A DNA stretch of 64,000 nucleotides. Origin: Onthophagus taurus. Its lineage: Eukaryota; Arthropoda; Insecta; Coleoptera; Scarabaeidae. Where the stretch lies: contig NC_091973.1 in assembly GCF_036711975.1 (NCBI RefSeq), positions 4,092,001-4,156,000 of the forward strand, written 5' to 3'. Shown one piece after another: positions 41,301 through 50,108 of this stretch; the first letter of the stretch is position 1, and each line of letters opens with the position of its first letter. The notes beneath the pieces were generated by a model. It was not told where the DNA came from, searched no databases, and saw only the letters and a program-made list of their open reading frames with translations. The translations under genes and the position numbers were made by a program.

Positions 41301-41845
41301 AGAGCGTGCATTTTTTTCTTACCCTGGCCCTATCGGTTGTGCCAACATCTATGGCGTCTCCATTGGTTCCATCGCTAACAAGGAACTCATGGTGACGGTA
41401 GGCCAAATCAGGATGTTTTTTTCGTCTTGGCAGAGCCGGTTCCAATTTTGGCACTGGAGACATTATATAACTAATGATACGTCCATTTTTGATCACTCTT
41501 TTTATTGACTTACATTCGTTCTGTGTCTCTTCATCGATCCGCGTTGTGTTCGGCGGTTCGTTAGGTTTCTCATCTAAAAATTAAAAATGACTTTGTTTGA
41601 AAAAAAAAATGGCTTCGGCGTATTTCCAATTAGTTTTTTTTTTTCGTTTTCGGGTCGTACCGGAATTTGCTCCGACGCCGGGTTGTGTTGTTGGTGCCCG
41701 GCGGATAACTTCCTGCCTGGGCCCAGTATATTCATGCCATCTGTACGTGCTCCTGTACTCAGAGTGCAACTGAAAGAGTGATAATACTCAGTTTTCGGCC
41801 CGTTTAGGTTTCACATTTTTTATCGGTTACCTTATCTACTGGCAT
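35371..41845 (-). CDS. MDM1: MDM1 centriolar microtubule-binding protein
   Basis: Exons on the complement, in order: 41845-41831, 41769-41661, 41573-41514, 41453-41323, 38822-38697, 38519-38321, 38263-37879, 37825-37521, 37461-37333, 37053-36925, 36789-36562 and 35624-35371. They join in frame to 689 residues; human MDM1 is about 714. The first exon has only 15 coding bases (MPVDK); human MDM1 also starts with MPV. Family motifs are the SEY-type repeats 'LHSEYRSTYRWHEY', 'KHPDLAYRHHEFLV', 'STEYRLQFAWPQ' and 'NTEYKKKYRPF', then 'WYKEVVELRKKAGEYRTRG', 'NWTVPLDTGKTFTVTQNVRE', and the C-terminal 'RFDNFWRKNS'. MDM1 binds microtubules through these repeats, localises to centrioles and limits centriole duplication; that role is inferred. 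Uncertain points are the acceptor at 38519 (a downstream start at ATG 38540 would give a shorter form) and a possible extra exon near 35950-36050. Confidence 0.9.
35941..36051 (-). other. Possible extra MDM1 exon, phase does not fit
   Basis: Read on the complement, this stretch stays open and gives 'SEVKAWTPPEIPPPVAQSAP', which looks protein-like and is GC-richer than the intron. An AG lies at its start and GT strings follow. Joining it to the neighbouring MDM1 exons (phase 1 on both sides) hits a stop or breaks the frame. It may be an isoform-specific exon, a decayed exon or chance. Confidence 0.25.
38823..41322. other. Large MDM1 intron
   Basis: A 2.5-kb AT-rich intron between MDM1 exons 4 and 5. 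It holds the complete palindromic MITE at 39277-39431; no other gene was recognised in it. Confidence 0.6.
39277..39431. mobile_element. Complete palindromic MITE, about 155 bp
   Basis: The ends are 'gttaattaattatcgtact' and 'gtacgataattaattaac'. The inverted arms extend about 60 bp each ('tcatcattgcaagtatgcaa' against 'ttgcatacttgcaatgatga') around a short centre, so the single strand can fold almost end to end. The TTAA at both tips could be the target, as for piggyBac-type elements, or TA as for Tc1/mariner. No coding capacity. It lies in an MDM1 intron. Confidence 0.88.
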
Positions 41846-42761
41846 TGAAGGGCACGCTCTGCACAAATTCCAAAATGAACCGATCATGAGGTCTAATTGT
41901 TGACGGAACGATTGCACTTGATAAAAATATTAGCTGACTTGGAAGCCATACACACGCGCCTTCCTTCTCTCTACGGTGAGAGCAACTGGGTATTTGCAGT
42001 CCGAATGGCGAATGCAGACAGCATGATGGAACCCCACCTTATTGGTGAACCAGTAAATGCCGAATACTTTGGATCAATAACTTCCACGCCTGCCTCGTTG
42101 TATTTCCTCAGCGCCCTCTACTCCAGGACCCACCCCGTACTATATAATTTTACGTATTTACTCCTAGCCCGATGCCCTGTCAACCCCTCTATACTATTCA
42201 CAAAGAATTCTTTGTTAGTTACGATTGATAACGTCCCACCACACCACCAATGCTTGATTTAATCATTTTTTCTCGTTTGGAAACTCCATACGAGATACTT
42301 TTATAAAAAGAATATATTCCTAGAAAAGCGCAATATTGATCGCGTTTCAACTTCTCTTATTCTAAACCCAATCTAATTCCTTTTTATACTGTTTTTAAAA
42401 CCAATCCTCACAAATCCAATAACGTGTACCCTGTTACGCTTTTACTCATATAAACAACTCCAAACTAACTCAATTTATATACAAAATGTGTATTTATTAT
42501 TTTATATGCCAAAACTTGAAACGAGCTTTTTTATGAAACATTGGAATGTTTGCATAACATTTTACAATCTTTTGTTGCCATCTAAACAATACAGCGCAAG
42601 TTATTTTAATGAACCTACAGCTCGAGATAATGATGCACGGTTTGTAGTTAAAATTCCATTTAAGCAAGACATGCTACAGTTTTGCCTTAACTAAAGACCA
42701 CCCATCACAGAAATAATTTCAATTTAGTCCAAGTATATATATACTTATATGATTATCCTAT
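41846..42761. other. Start of the MDM1-DHCR24 intergenic region
   Basis: Probably contains the MDM1 promoter. The segment 41897-42262 has an open + frame (121 codons) and, on the complement, a shorter open stretch ('YNEAGVEVIDPKYSAF'). It is GC-richer than its surroundings. I do not recognise either product. The rest is AT-rich. Confidence 0.35.
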
Positions 42762-42888
42762 ATCTCGGCCGACATCTTCGAAGTCGGCTGAGATTACTTC
42801 TTCATTAAATTTCAGCAGGGTAGTGAGTGATACCATTAACAAAGTTTATGGAAGAAATAATCTCGGCCGACTTCGAAGACGTCGGCCG
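42762..42888. repeat. Foldback with nested palindromes
   Basis: The left arm (42762-42803) and right arm (42851-42888) are inverted copies with about three mismatches in 38 bases and a spacer of about 47 bases. Each arm is itself an imperfect palindrome ('cggccgacatcttcgaagtc'), so two alternative folds are possible. It could be the remnant of a TIR element or of a hAT terminus, since a hAT fragment follows. Confidence 0.8.
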
Positions 42889-43099
42889 TCCCAAATGACA
42901 TGAACTACATATAATCTCTAAGTATTGTTCACGATACTTGGGGCTGCCTAAATTATTTCTTATATCACGAACACGGGATTAGTAACGGGAAACTCTCGGC
43001 AATCTGGGCATGTTTTGTTGTTGAATAGTTTTGAGATGATATGATATTAATTGTAGCGCCTCGGCAGCAAGCGACCTCAGGATTCTTTAATTTAAGTTG

Positions 43100-43510
43100 A
43101 GGCAACGTAGTGCTACTGGAAACAAAACAATTGGTTGATCGTCATTCAGCAGGAAATGTTACCAGCGCACTTCGCGAAGTTTTTCAAAGTTGGGATATCT
43201 TTGAAAAAGTTCACTGTATTGTAACAGATAACACTTCAAATATGAGAAACGCTATCACTGTTCATCTCAATAAGACTCACTAACCCTGTATAGCACATAC
43301 GCTGAACCTATGTACTATGGACGCCCTCAAACATGAAGATCTACAAAAGAAGCACTGTAGCATCTGGTGAACTGGCCAAAATGCAGGATCAAATGAAACT
43401 TCCTCTGCTAAAAGTGAAACAGGACGTTTCAACAAGATGGAATTCTTGCTTGGCGATGACGCAAAGATTAGAGGAATTAAAAGTTCTGTTGTCAGCAGCA
43501 ATGCCACGGA
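43100..43510 (+). pseudogene. hAT/ZBED-type transposase fragment
   Basis: The + strand encodes 'LVDRHSAGNVTSALREVF', 'VHCIVTDNTSNMRNAI', 'CIAHTLNLC' and 'VKQDVSTRWNSCLAMTQRLE'. These are the RNase H-like core and the C-terminal 'STRWNS' block of BED-zinc-finger hAT transposases. The frame is broken by stop codons after 'HLNKTH' and further on, and both ends of the protein are missing. It is cut off at about 43505 by the Penelope-like element on the other strand. Confidence 0.85.
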
Positions 43511-44930
43511 TTCCACATCAAAACTTACCAACATATCCCCAGCATCCAGCTTTACACCTTTTACCGATTCCACAAAATGTGTAGAATCCCTGACATACGA
43601 TTCCGTGTTACATGTAAAGGGGGACAGAATCTTTGCAAGATGTTTAGCCAGCTGGTATGTTGGGGAGTTGATGGCGCTGACGATAGGGCGGAGGGGGACG
43701 TCTGGTTTGTGAATCTTCGGTAGTCCGTAGATTCTTGGTGGTACCGGCGCCTGCACAAACAAACCTTTTTGCTGTTCTGCTGGAATTCCTGTGGATTTTA
43801 TCAGTTCCTTCATTTTTCTAACGATTTTGTCTGTGGGGTCCTTCTTGATCTTCCTGTAGGTGGCTGGGTCCAGTAAGTTCATCATTTTGTCGTCGTATTC
43901 TTTCCTGTCCATAACAACGGTGGCATTCCCCTTGTCTGCTGGTAACACGACGATTTCTGATTTTTCTTTTATAGATCGGAGTGCCTTCTTTTCACCAACC
44001 GTCAAGTTGGATTTTGGTGGTTTTGCTGACTTCAATACTCTCGCAACTTCTTGTCGGATCTCTTCGGCTTTCAGTGCAGGCATCCCTCGAACAGCTGCTT
44101 CCACTTCGCAGATGATTTCCTCCTTTGGGACCTTTTTCGGGGCGATTGCGTAGTTTCGCACAAAGGTTTCGTCTTTCGTTAGTGGGATATTCGATCTGTT
44201 AATGACGATTGTTTCTACTGGTAAACGATTACCTTTTTTCTTTTGCGACCGGCGTTCCAGAGATTCAAACTTCTTGATGTGTGTGTCATGGGTCTTCTGA
44301 AATTCGCGATTAGCCTTCTCCATTGTTAGTCTGTCCACTTTGTCCCAGTCTTCTCCGGACATACAATTGGAAAGTGGGAGGTGGATTTTTTGTAGATCAT
44401 TGAAAGTCTTGTGGATTCTTTCTCGTAGCAGTGCTTGTTCTGTCCTAATCAAAATTCTACGTGCTGCAGCGGAGTCGATGTGGTGCTTCACCTTCAAGAA
44501 GGTTGGCGTTACTTTCTTCAACAAAGGTGCTGGCTAGGGACAACATATACTACCAAAGACTGACAAGAGAAGCCATAGAGATTCACCGACATAAAAATAA
44601 CGTCAACAGAGAAGATGGCTGGGAGCTTAGCAGAACATGGAAGATGGTGGTGAACACGAAGACCTCTTCCCGCCTCACACCGGAAGCGACGCAATTAGTT
44701 ATTAATTAGTTTGTAATTAGCGTTAACTGATTATTAATTAGTTTTTCCGACTTATATATAGTTACCGATTTTTTGATCTCGTCACTTCGAACCAGTTTCT
44801 GAAGAAGGTTGCAACATGGCATCCGAAACGTCAAACCTTTTATTAAAAAACGCAGGGCAAAACCCGAAAGTTTCTAGTTTTAGTTCTAATCTTAGTTTAA
44901 TTCACACCGGCCGTGAAAGCCTTCATACTT
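43505..44930 (-). mobile_element. Penelope-like retroelement, 3'-truncated
   Basis: An open frame on the complement from 44524 to about 43505 encodes the N-terminal part of a Penelope-like reverse transcriptase: 'VVLPADKGNATVVMDRKEYD', 'RIYGLPKIHKPDVPLRPIVS', 'SPTYQLAKHLAKILSPF' and 'DMLVSFDVES'. It breaks off at the first catalytic RT motif. The RT core and the GIY-YIG endonuclease are absent. The rest of the frame down to 43280 is antisense to the hAT fragment, not part of this protein. Upstream (44760-44880) lies a terminal-repeat-like segment with a hammerhead-like motif. The element appears inserted into, or recombined with, the hAT remnant. Confidence 0.88.
44795..44836 (+). ncRNA. Hammerhead-ribozyme-like motif in the PLE terminal repeat
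   Basis: The + strand shows the hammerhead core in order: 'gttt' (stem I), CTGAAGA (44799-44805, consensus CTGANGA), a stem II of GGTTGC with GCATCC around a short loop, GAAA (44825-44828), then C and GTC (44830-44832), then 'aaac', which closes stem I with 'gttt'. Penelope-like elements are known to carry minimal type I hammerheads in their terminal repeats. Against it: there is one extra A before stem II, stem III has almost no loop, and the motif is on the strand opposite to the RT frame, so it would need an inverted terminal repeat. No activity can be claimed. Confidence 0.5.
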
Positions 44931-45244
44931 ATATGTTATTTTATTTTTGTTTTTGTTGATATCTTCATAACGGAGAGTTTATTTTTAAATGGCACATATA
45001 AATATATACATTTTAAATGAAACACCCGGTATATTTAAAGTAATACTTTTTTGATACAATAAAAATTACTCATAATAAATTTTTTAAAGTATTAGAAATC
45101 ATTGAAATAGATAAGATATAACACTCCAATAAAATTTTTGTTACGTCAGATCAATTATTCGTCACAAAAGTTGTCTATATCGTAAAATTGTTGATATGAA
45201 ACAACGTCCTTGGTAGCGATCGCATTAAAAATAACTTGGACACC

Positions 45245-46991
45245 ATGACGTACAAACCGGGTTTAGTCGAATACATACTCATTAATTATCGTTGGGTGTT
45301 CGTGTGTTTCTTCCTTTTGCCTATATCCTTCGTCTACGATATCCTCTTCTATCTGCGCAATTACGTCGTGTTTAAATTAAGTAGTGCACCGAAGAATCAC
45401 GTTAATAAAGTAAAACACGTTCAGGATCAAGTGAAAAGGTGGGCGCAGGATGGAAAGAAAACGAAGATGTGTACTTCAAGGCCTGGATGGCAAACTACAT
45501 CGTTTAGGAGACCGTTGTACAAGAACACTTTTTACAAAGTTGATGTTAATCTAGTTGATATCTTGGAAGTTGACACTAAAAAGCAGGTAAGAAAAAAGGG
45601 TTTTTATTTATTCGTCTAGCCAAACTTAGGGATGTTTGCGTGACTTGTTATCTAAAAATCTTGTGTTCCGTATCGATTGGTTTTGTTTTTTGGAACTTTT
45701 CCATTCATTATTTCAGACAATAAGGGTTGAACCTTTAGTCACAATGGGTCAACTAACAAAAACAATAAATCCTTTAAGTTGGACAATCCCTGTGCTTCCG
45801 GAATTAGATGATTTAACGGTAGGGGGGTTGGTGATGGGTACGGGAATTGAATCAAGCTCCCATAGGTACGGATTGTTTCAACACACCTGCGTATCTTATG
45901 AATTAGTACTTAGCGATGGCAGTGTTATAACTTGCTCAAAAAATAACAACGCAGATCTTTTTTATTCAGTGCCATGGTCTTATGGAACCTTAGGTATTTT
46001 AACTGCAGTTGAAATAAAATTAATCCCCGCGAAAAAATTTGTGAAACTTTCATATAAAGGATATTCCGATTTAAATAAAATTTCTGAAGAATTTATTCGA
46101 GTTAGTAAAGACTCACGGAATGAATTCATCGAGGGATTAATGTACGGTCCCAATGAAGGCGTAATAATGACTGGAGTTATGACGGACGATGTTGAAAATG
46201 AAAAGATTAACGCTATCGGAAAATGGTATAAACCGTGGTTTTTTAAACACGTTCAAAGCAAAAAAGACTCAAAGGGGTATTACGAATATATACCACTACG
46301 GGATTATTACCACAGGCATACAAGATCAATATTTTGGGAGTTACAAGTACGTATTTGCATATTTCGTTCGATTAAAACAGCAACGCAATTTGAATTTCAT
46401 TTCCAGGACATCATACCGTTTGGAAATAACGTGCTTTTCCGGTACTTACTCGGCTGGATTGTTCCGCCAAAAGTATCCTTGTTGAAACTCACCCAATCCG
46501 ATGCTATTAAAAAGCTTTACGAGAACAATCACGTTATTCAAGACATGCTAGTACCCATTGGGCATTTAAAACAAAGCATACAAGTTTTCGACTCTACATT
46601 TAAAGTTTATCCTTTATGGTTATGCCCTTTTAATCTACCCGCTGATCCAGGTATGGTCCATTCATACACACGTAAAGACGAAATGTACGTAGATATTGGA
46701 GTTTATGGAGTGCCTAAAGTTAACGACTTCCATCCGGTTAAAAGTACGAGAAAAATAGAAAAATTTGTTTCGGACGTAAAGGGGTTTGTTTTTTTAAACG
46801 CTCGTTATTGTAATAATAATTAAATTTTTTATTTTAGATTCCAAATGTTATACGCAGACACTTATACAACGCGAGAAGAATTTAGGGCAATGTTCGATCA
46901 TGAGTTGTACGACAAATTACGTAAAAAATACGATTGCGAACGAGCATTCCCCGAAGCATACGATAAGGTGAAGAAATCCGCGAGAACTTGA
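45245..46991 (+). CDS. DHCR24: Delta(24)-sterol reductase (DHCR24)
   Basis: Exons 45245-45586, 45717-46346, 46407-46783 and 46838-46991 join in frame to 500 residues; human DHCR24 has 516. Seen in order: an N-terminal membrane helix ('[20 protein letters not shown]'), the FAD-binding region ('[19 protein letters not shown]', '[16 protein letters not shown]'), and the C-terminal cap ('[12 protein letters not shown]', '[15 protein letters not shown]', 'AFPEAYDKV'). The enzyme reduces the C24 double bond of sterols such as desmosterol in the ER with FAD and NADPH. Insects cannot make sterols, and the family serves the last step of plant-sterol dealkylation to cholesterol. Exon 3 ends at a weaker donor (GTTTGT), chosen because it restores 'KGFQMLYAD'. 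ATG 45245 is the first in frame. Divergent from MDM1, about 3.4 kb apart. Confidence 0.95.
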
Positions 46992-47014
46992 TTTTGTATT
47001 ACTTTAATATAAAT

Positions 47015-47020
47015 AATAAA
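47015..47020 (+). terminator. Poly(A) signal of DHCR24
   Basis: AATAAA lies 24 bases after the stop codon, in an AT-rich stretch. If used, the 3' UTR would be very short. Confidence 0.5.
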
Positions 47021-47501
47021 TAACGTTTTAAAGGAAATTCAACTTATTTAATTCCGAAAATAGATCTGGTCTTATTTGGTTCTCGTTTCCTCTGTGTTTT
47101 GCTCTCAAACTCGTTTCCCATCCGATTTGGTAATCGCATTTTCTAATAAGTACAGATCCTTAGTTGGGTTTAAACGCTAAAATTAAAGAGAAATCGAATT
47201 AATTGGTAAAGTGTTTAAAATGACCGTTCGTTAAATGATGATGTAAGATTTATTACTAACGGTTTAATTCATTTGAGGTTATGATCGCTTTAAATTATTA
47301 GTGATTTATTGCACTTTGGAATCAAAATAATGTTTTCATGAATGACATTGTGAAATATCTCTTCAAATTTCTTATGGTCTTTAGAAATAATTGGAAATAC
47401 CCACAATTTTCGATGTTTTCTGGAAATCCATGATCATAAAATGCTTGAACACCAATTTGAAATCTTTTAGAAATACTTAGAAATATTCAAAAAAATTTTG
47501 A
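47021..47501. other. Intergenic AT-rich DNA before the LINEs
   Basis: No gene or element recognised. A short direct repeat of 'ggtattcatt' (three partial copies) begins near 47510, at the truncated 5' edge of the first LINE. Confidence 0.4.
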
Positions 47502-50108
47502 ATGTTCATTGGTATTCATTGGTATTCATTGGTTCAATGGTATGTATTGGCTGACGATGTCTTATGCGTTGGGGACTTTAACATAGATATGCTCAAATCT
47601 GACACGGCAGCTGTTTCTGAATTAATTAATACTCTGGAGGTGTTTGGACTGCAGCGGCTAATTAAAGAGCCAACACGAGTCACCCCGAAAACTGCCACTT
47701 TGCTTGATGTTATTCTGTTCTCTAACGATGAATTAGTGTCTGATAGTGGGGTGTTGGATAATGATCTGTCGGATCATTCTCTGGTCTTTGTTGAGCTACA
47801 TACACCACAGGAGAGGGTCGTACCCCTTTTCAAGACATATCGGAACTTCGTTGGTTTTAGCGAGTTAATGTTTTATGAGCACTTACAATCATTGCCCTGG
47901 CGAATTCTATACGAGATACAGACTATAGATGAAAAAATTAGATTTCTAACTGAAAATATACTAGTGCTATTGGATCTGCACGCGCCGCTAAAGAAAGCTC
48001 GAATTACTAAGCCAGGGGCCCCCTGGATATCTGCTGAACTAAGAGCAGCAATGCAAAATCGAGATAAACTGCTTCAATCTTTTAAGCGCTCACGAGACCC
48101 CGCGCATTGGCAGCTATATAAAACGGCGCGTAACTTGGTTACAAATATTACACGAAATTAATTAAGTCCAAACATAGATCGCTTCCTAACCACTTTCAAG
48201 ATGCTTCTATTATTAACGATTTCTTTATTGATTCGCTTCCCAGCACTAATACCACCGTTGATAATAATATGTATTCCAACTTAAATGAACGTGTTGTAAT
48301 CCCTCTCAGATTTTCTACAGTATTTGAAAGCGATGTTCTGAAGATTTTGAAATCAATTAAATCTAATGCAATTGGTACCGATGGAGTATCGGTTAAAACA
48401 TTAGAATACTGTATGCCATCTCTACTGCCTTATGTCACACATCTTGTTAATTTTTGTATTCAAAATAGTGTATTTCCTTCTTTGTGGAAAGTAGCAGTCG
48501 TGCGCGCGATTCCAAAAGTTGCTAATCCGATCCTCGTTTCTGACCTTCGTCCAATAAGTATACTAACGGTAATGTCAAAAATCATGGAAAAAATTATTAA
48601 TGTTCAACTGCAGCATCACCTGGAAATTAATAACATCCTTCCTTCGGTTCAGTCTGGATTTAGACATGGTCACAGTTGTACGACTGCTTTAACGTGTGTA
48701 ATCGATGACATAATGGGTGCAACAGATAGAGGGTACATGACTATACTCGTTCTATTGGATTACACGAAGGCATTTGATACAGTAAATCACAACCTCTTAC
48801 TAACTATTTTAAAGCACTATGGGCTGGAAGATTCAGCAGTTCCATTCTTTGAGAATTTCTTGAGTGGTCGTCAACAATACGTGCAGCTGTCTAACCATCA
48901 ATCTAATGTACGCCTTTTTGGGTCGGGTGTGGCGCAGGGTTCTGTGCTCTCCCCAACCCTGATCTCAATTTACACAGCACCTTTAAGTAATATTTTTAAG
49001 TACTGCAAAGTTCATTTTTACGCAGACGATACTCAGGTGTATATATCATATAAACCTCAAGAACAACAACATTATCTGAATTTATTGAATATAGAATTGT
49101 CGGATCTGGTGTCTGCCGCCAACCATCACAGTTTAGTAATCAATCCGAATAAATCAAAAGTTATGATATTTGGCCGAAAAATGGATATTTTGCGTTATGG
49201 TGGAGATGTCAGGGTAACGGTCAACGGATCAACGCTCCCCATTGTATCTGAAGCACGTAATTTAGATCCAATTTCTCACTGTCAACACTAAGACTCTACT
49301 TTGTAATGCGCTGATTTTATCAAAATTTAATTTTGGAGATGTGGTGTATGGGCCGTCTTTACTTAGGGTCGATGAGCAGCGCATACAGAGGGTTCAGAAC
49401 GCCTGTCTGCGATTTATTTTCGGGATTAGGAAGTATGACAGAATTTCACATAAGTTGACAGAGGTAAAATGGCTTAATATGGTCCGTAGGAGGCAGCTGC
49501 ATTGTTGTGTGTTTTATTACAACATAATTCAGAGAGAAAAGCCTCAATATTTATGCCAAAAAATTCATTATCGCACTGACATTCATAACTTGAATTTGAG
49601 ATTCAGGGGGGCTCTGTCACCTCCTAACCACAATACGGAATTATTTAAACGGAGCTTCAGTTATCAGATTGTAAAGATGTACAATGATTTACCCACTGAA
49701 ACGAAACTGCTTGCAAGCGTCTCCTCATTTAAAAAGCGAGTGTTTGGTTGCTTACTTGATCAACAGACGGCCATCCTAACTATTTAAATGTAAGGCGAAG
49801 GTGGCATTTATTAAGTATTAGTTTTCTCTTTTTTTACATTTTTTTTTCCGTTTCTGTCTGTACTGGCAGAGGTATTTCTTTAATTATTTTCTTTATATAT
49901 CTAGTTTGTTCGCTTGTTGCTGAACGTTTTGGAATTTTTTGAATATTATTATAATGGAATTGCACTGAACTTCGCCATTTCGTACTATTATAATTTACTA
50001 GTGAATTTAGTATTTTATTTTATTTTATTTTTTTTGTTTTGTATAGAATATTTAATTTGTTAATTTGATGTTGGTACGAATAAAGACATTATTATTATTA
50101 TTATTATT
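47502..50108 (+). mobile_element. Degenerate LINE (CR1/jockey-like), 5'-truncated
   Basis: The remnant begins inside the apurinic-type endonuclease ('VLCVGDFNIDMLKSD', 'TLLDVILFSND', 'LSDHSLVFVEL'). A stop at 48161 follows. The next open frame (48269-49291) holds the reverse transcriptase: 'RPISILTVMSKIMEK', 'SGFRHGHSCTTAL', 'LLDYTKAFDTVNH', 'GSGVAQGSVLSP' and the catalytic 'FYADDTQVYIS'. A frameshift or deletion near 49250 separates the C-terminal part (49341-49787, 'RIQRVQNACLRFIFGIRKYD'). The 3' end has AATAAA and an (ATT)n tail at 50085-50108, as in CR1/jockey-type elements. It cannot encode a full protein. Confidence 0.9.

Noticed and set aside
43280-43500. C-terminal part of the long minus-strand frame (43280-44524) as Penelope protein
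   Set aside because: After 'FDVES' the frame only reads the complement of the hAT fragment, so it is a chance extension.
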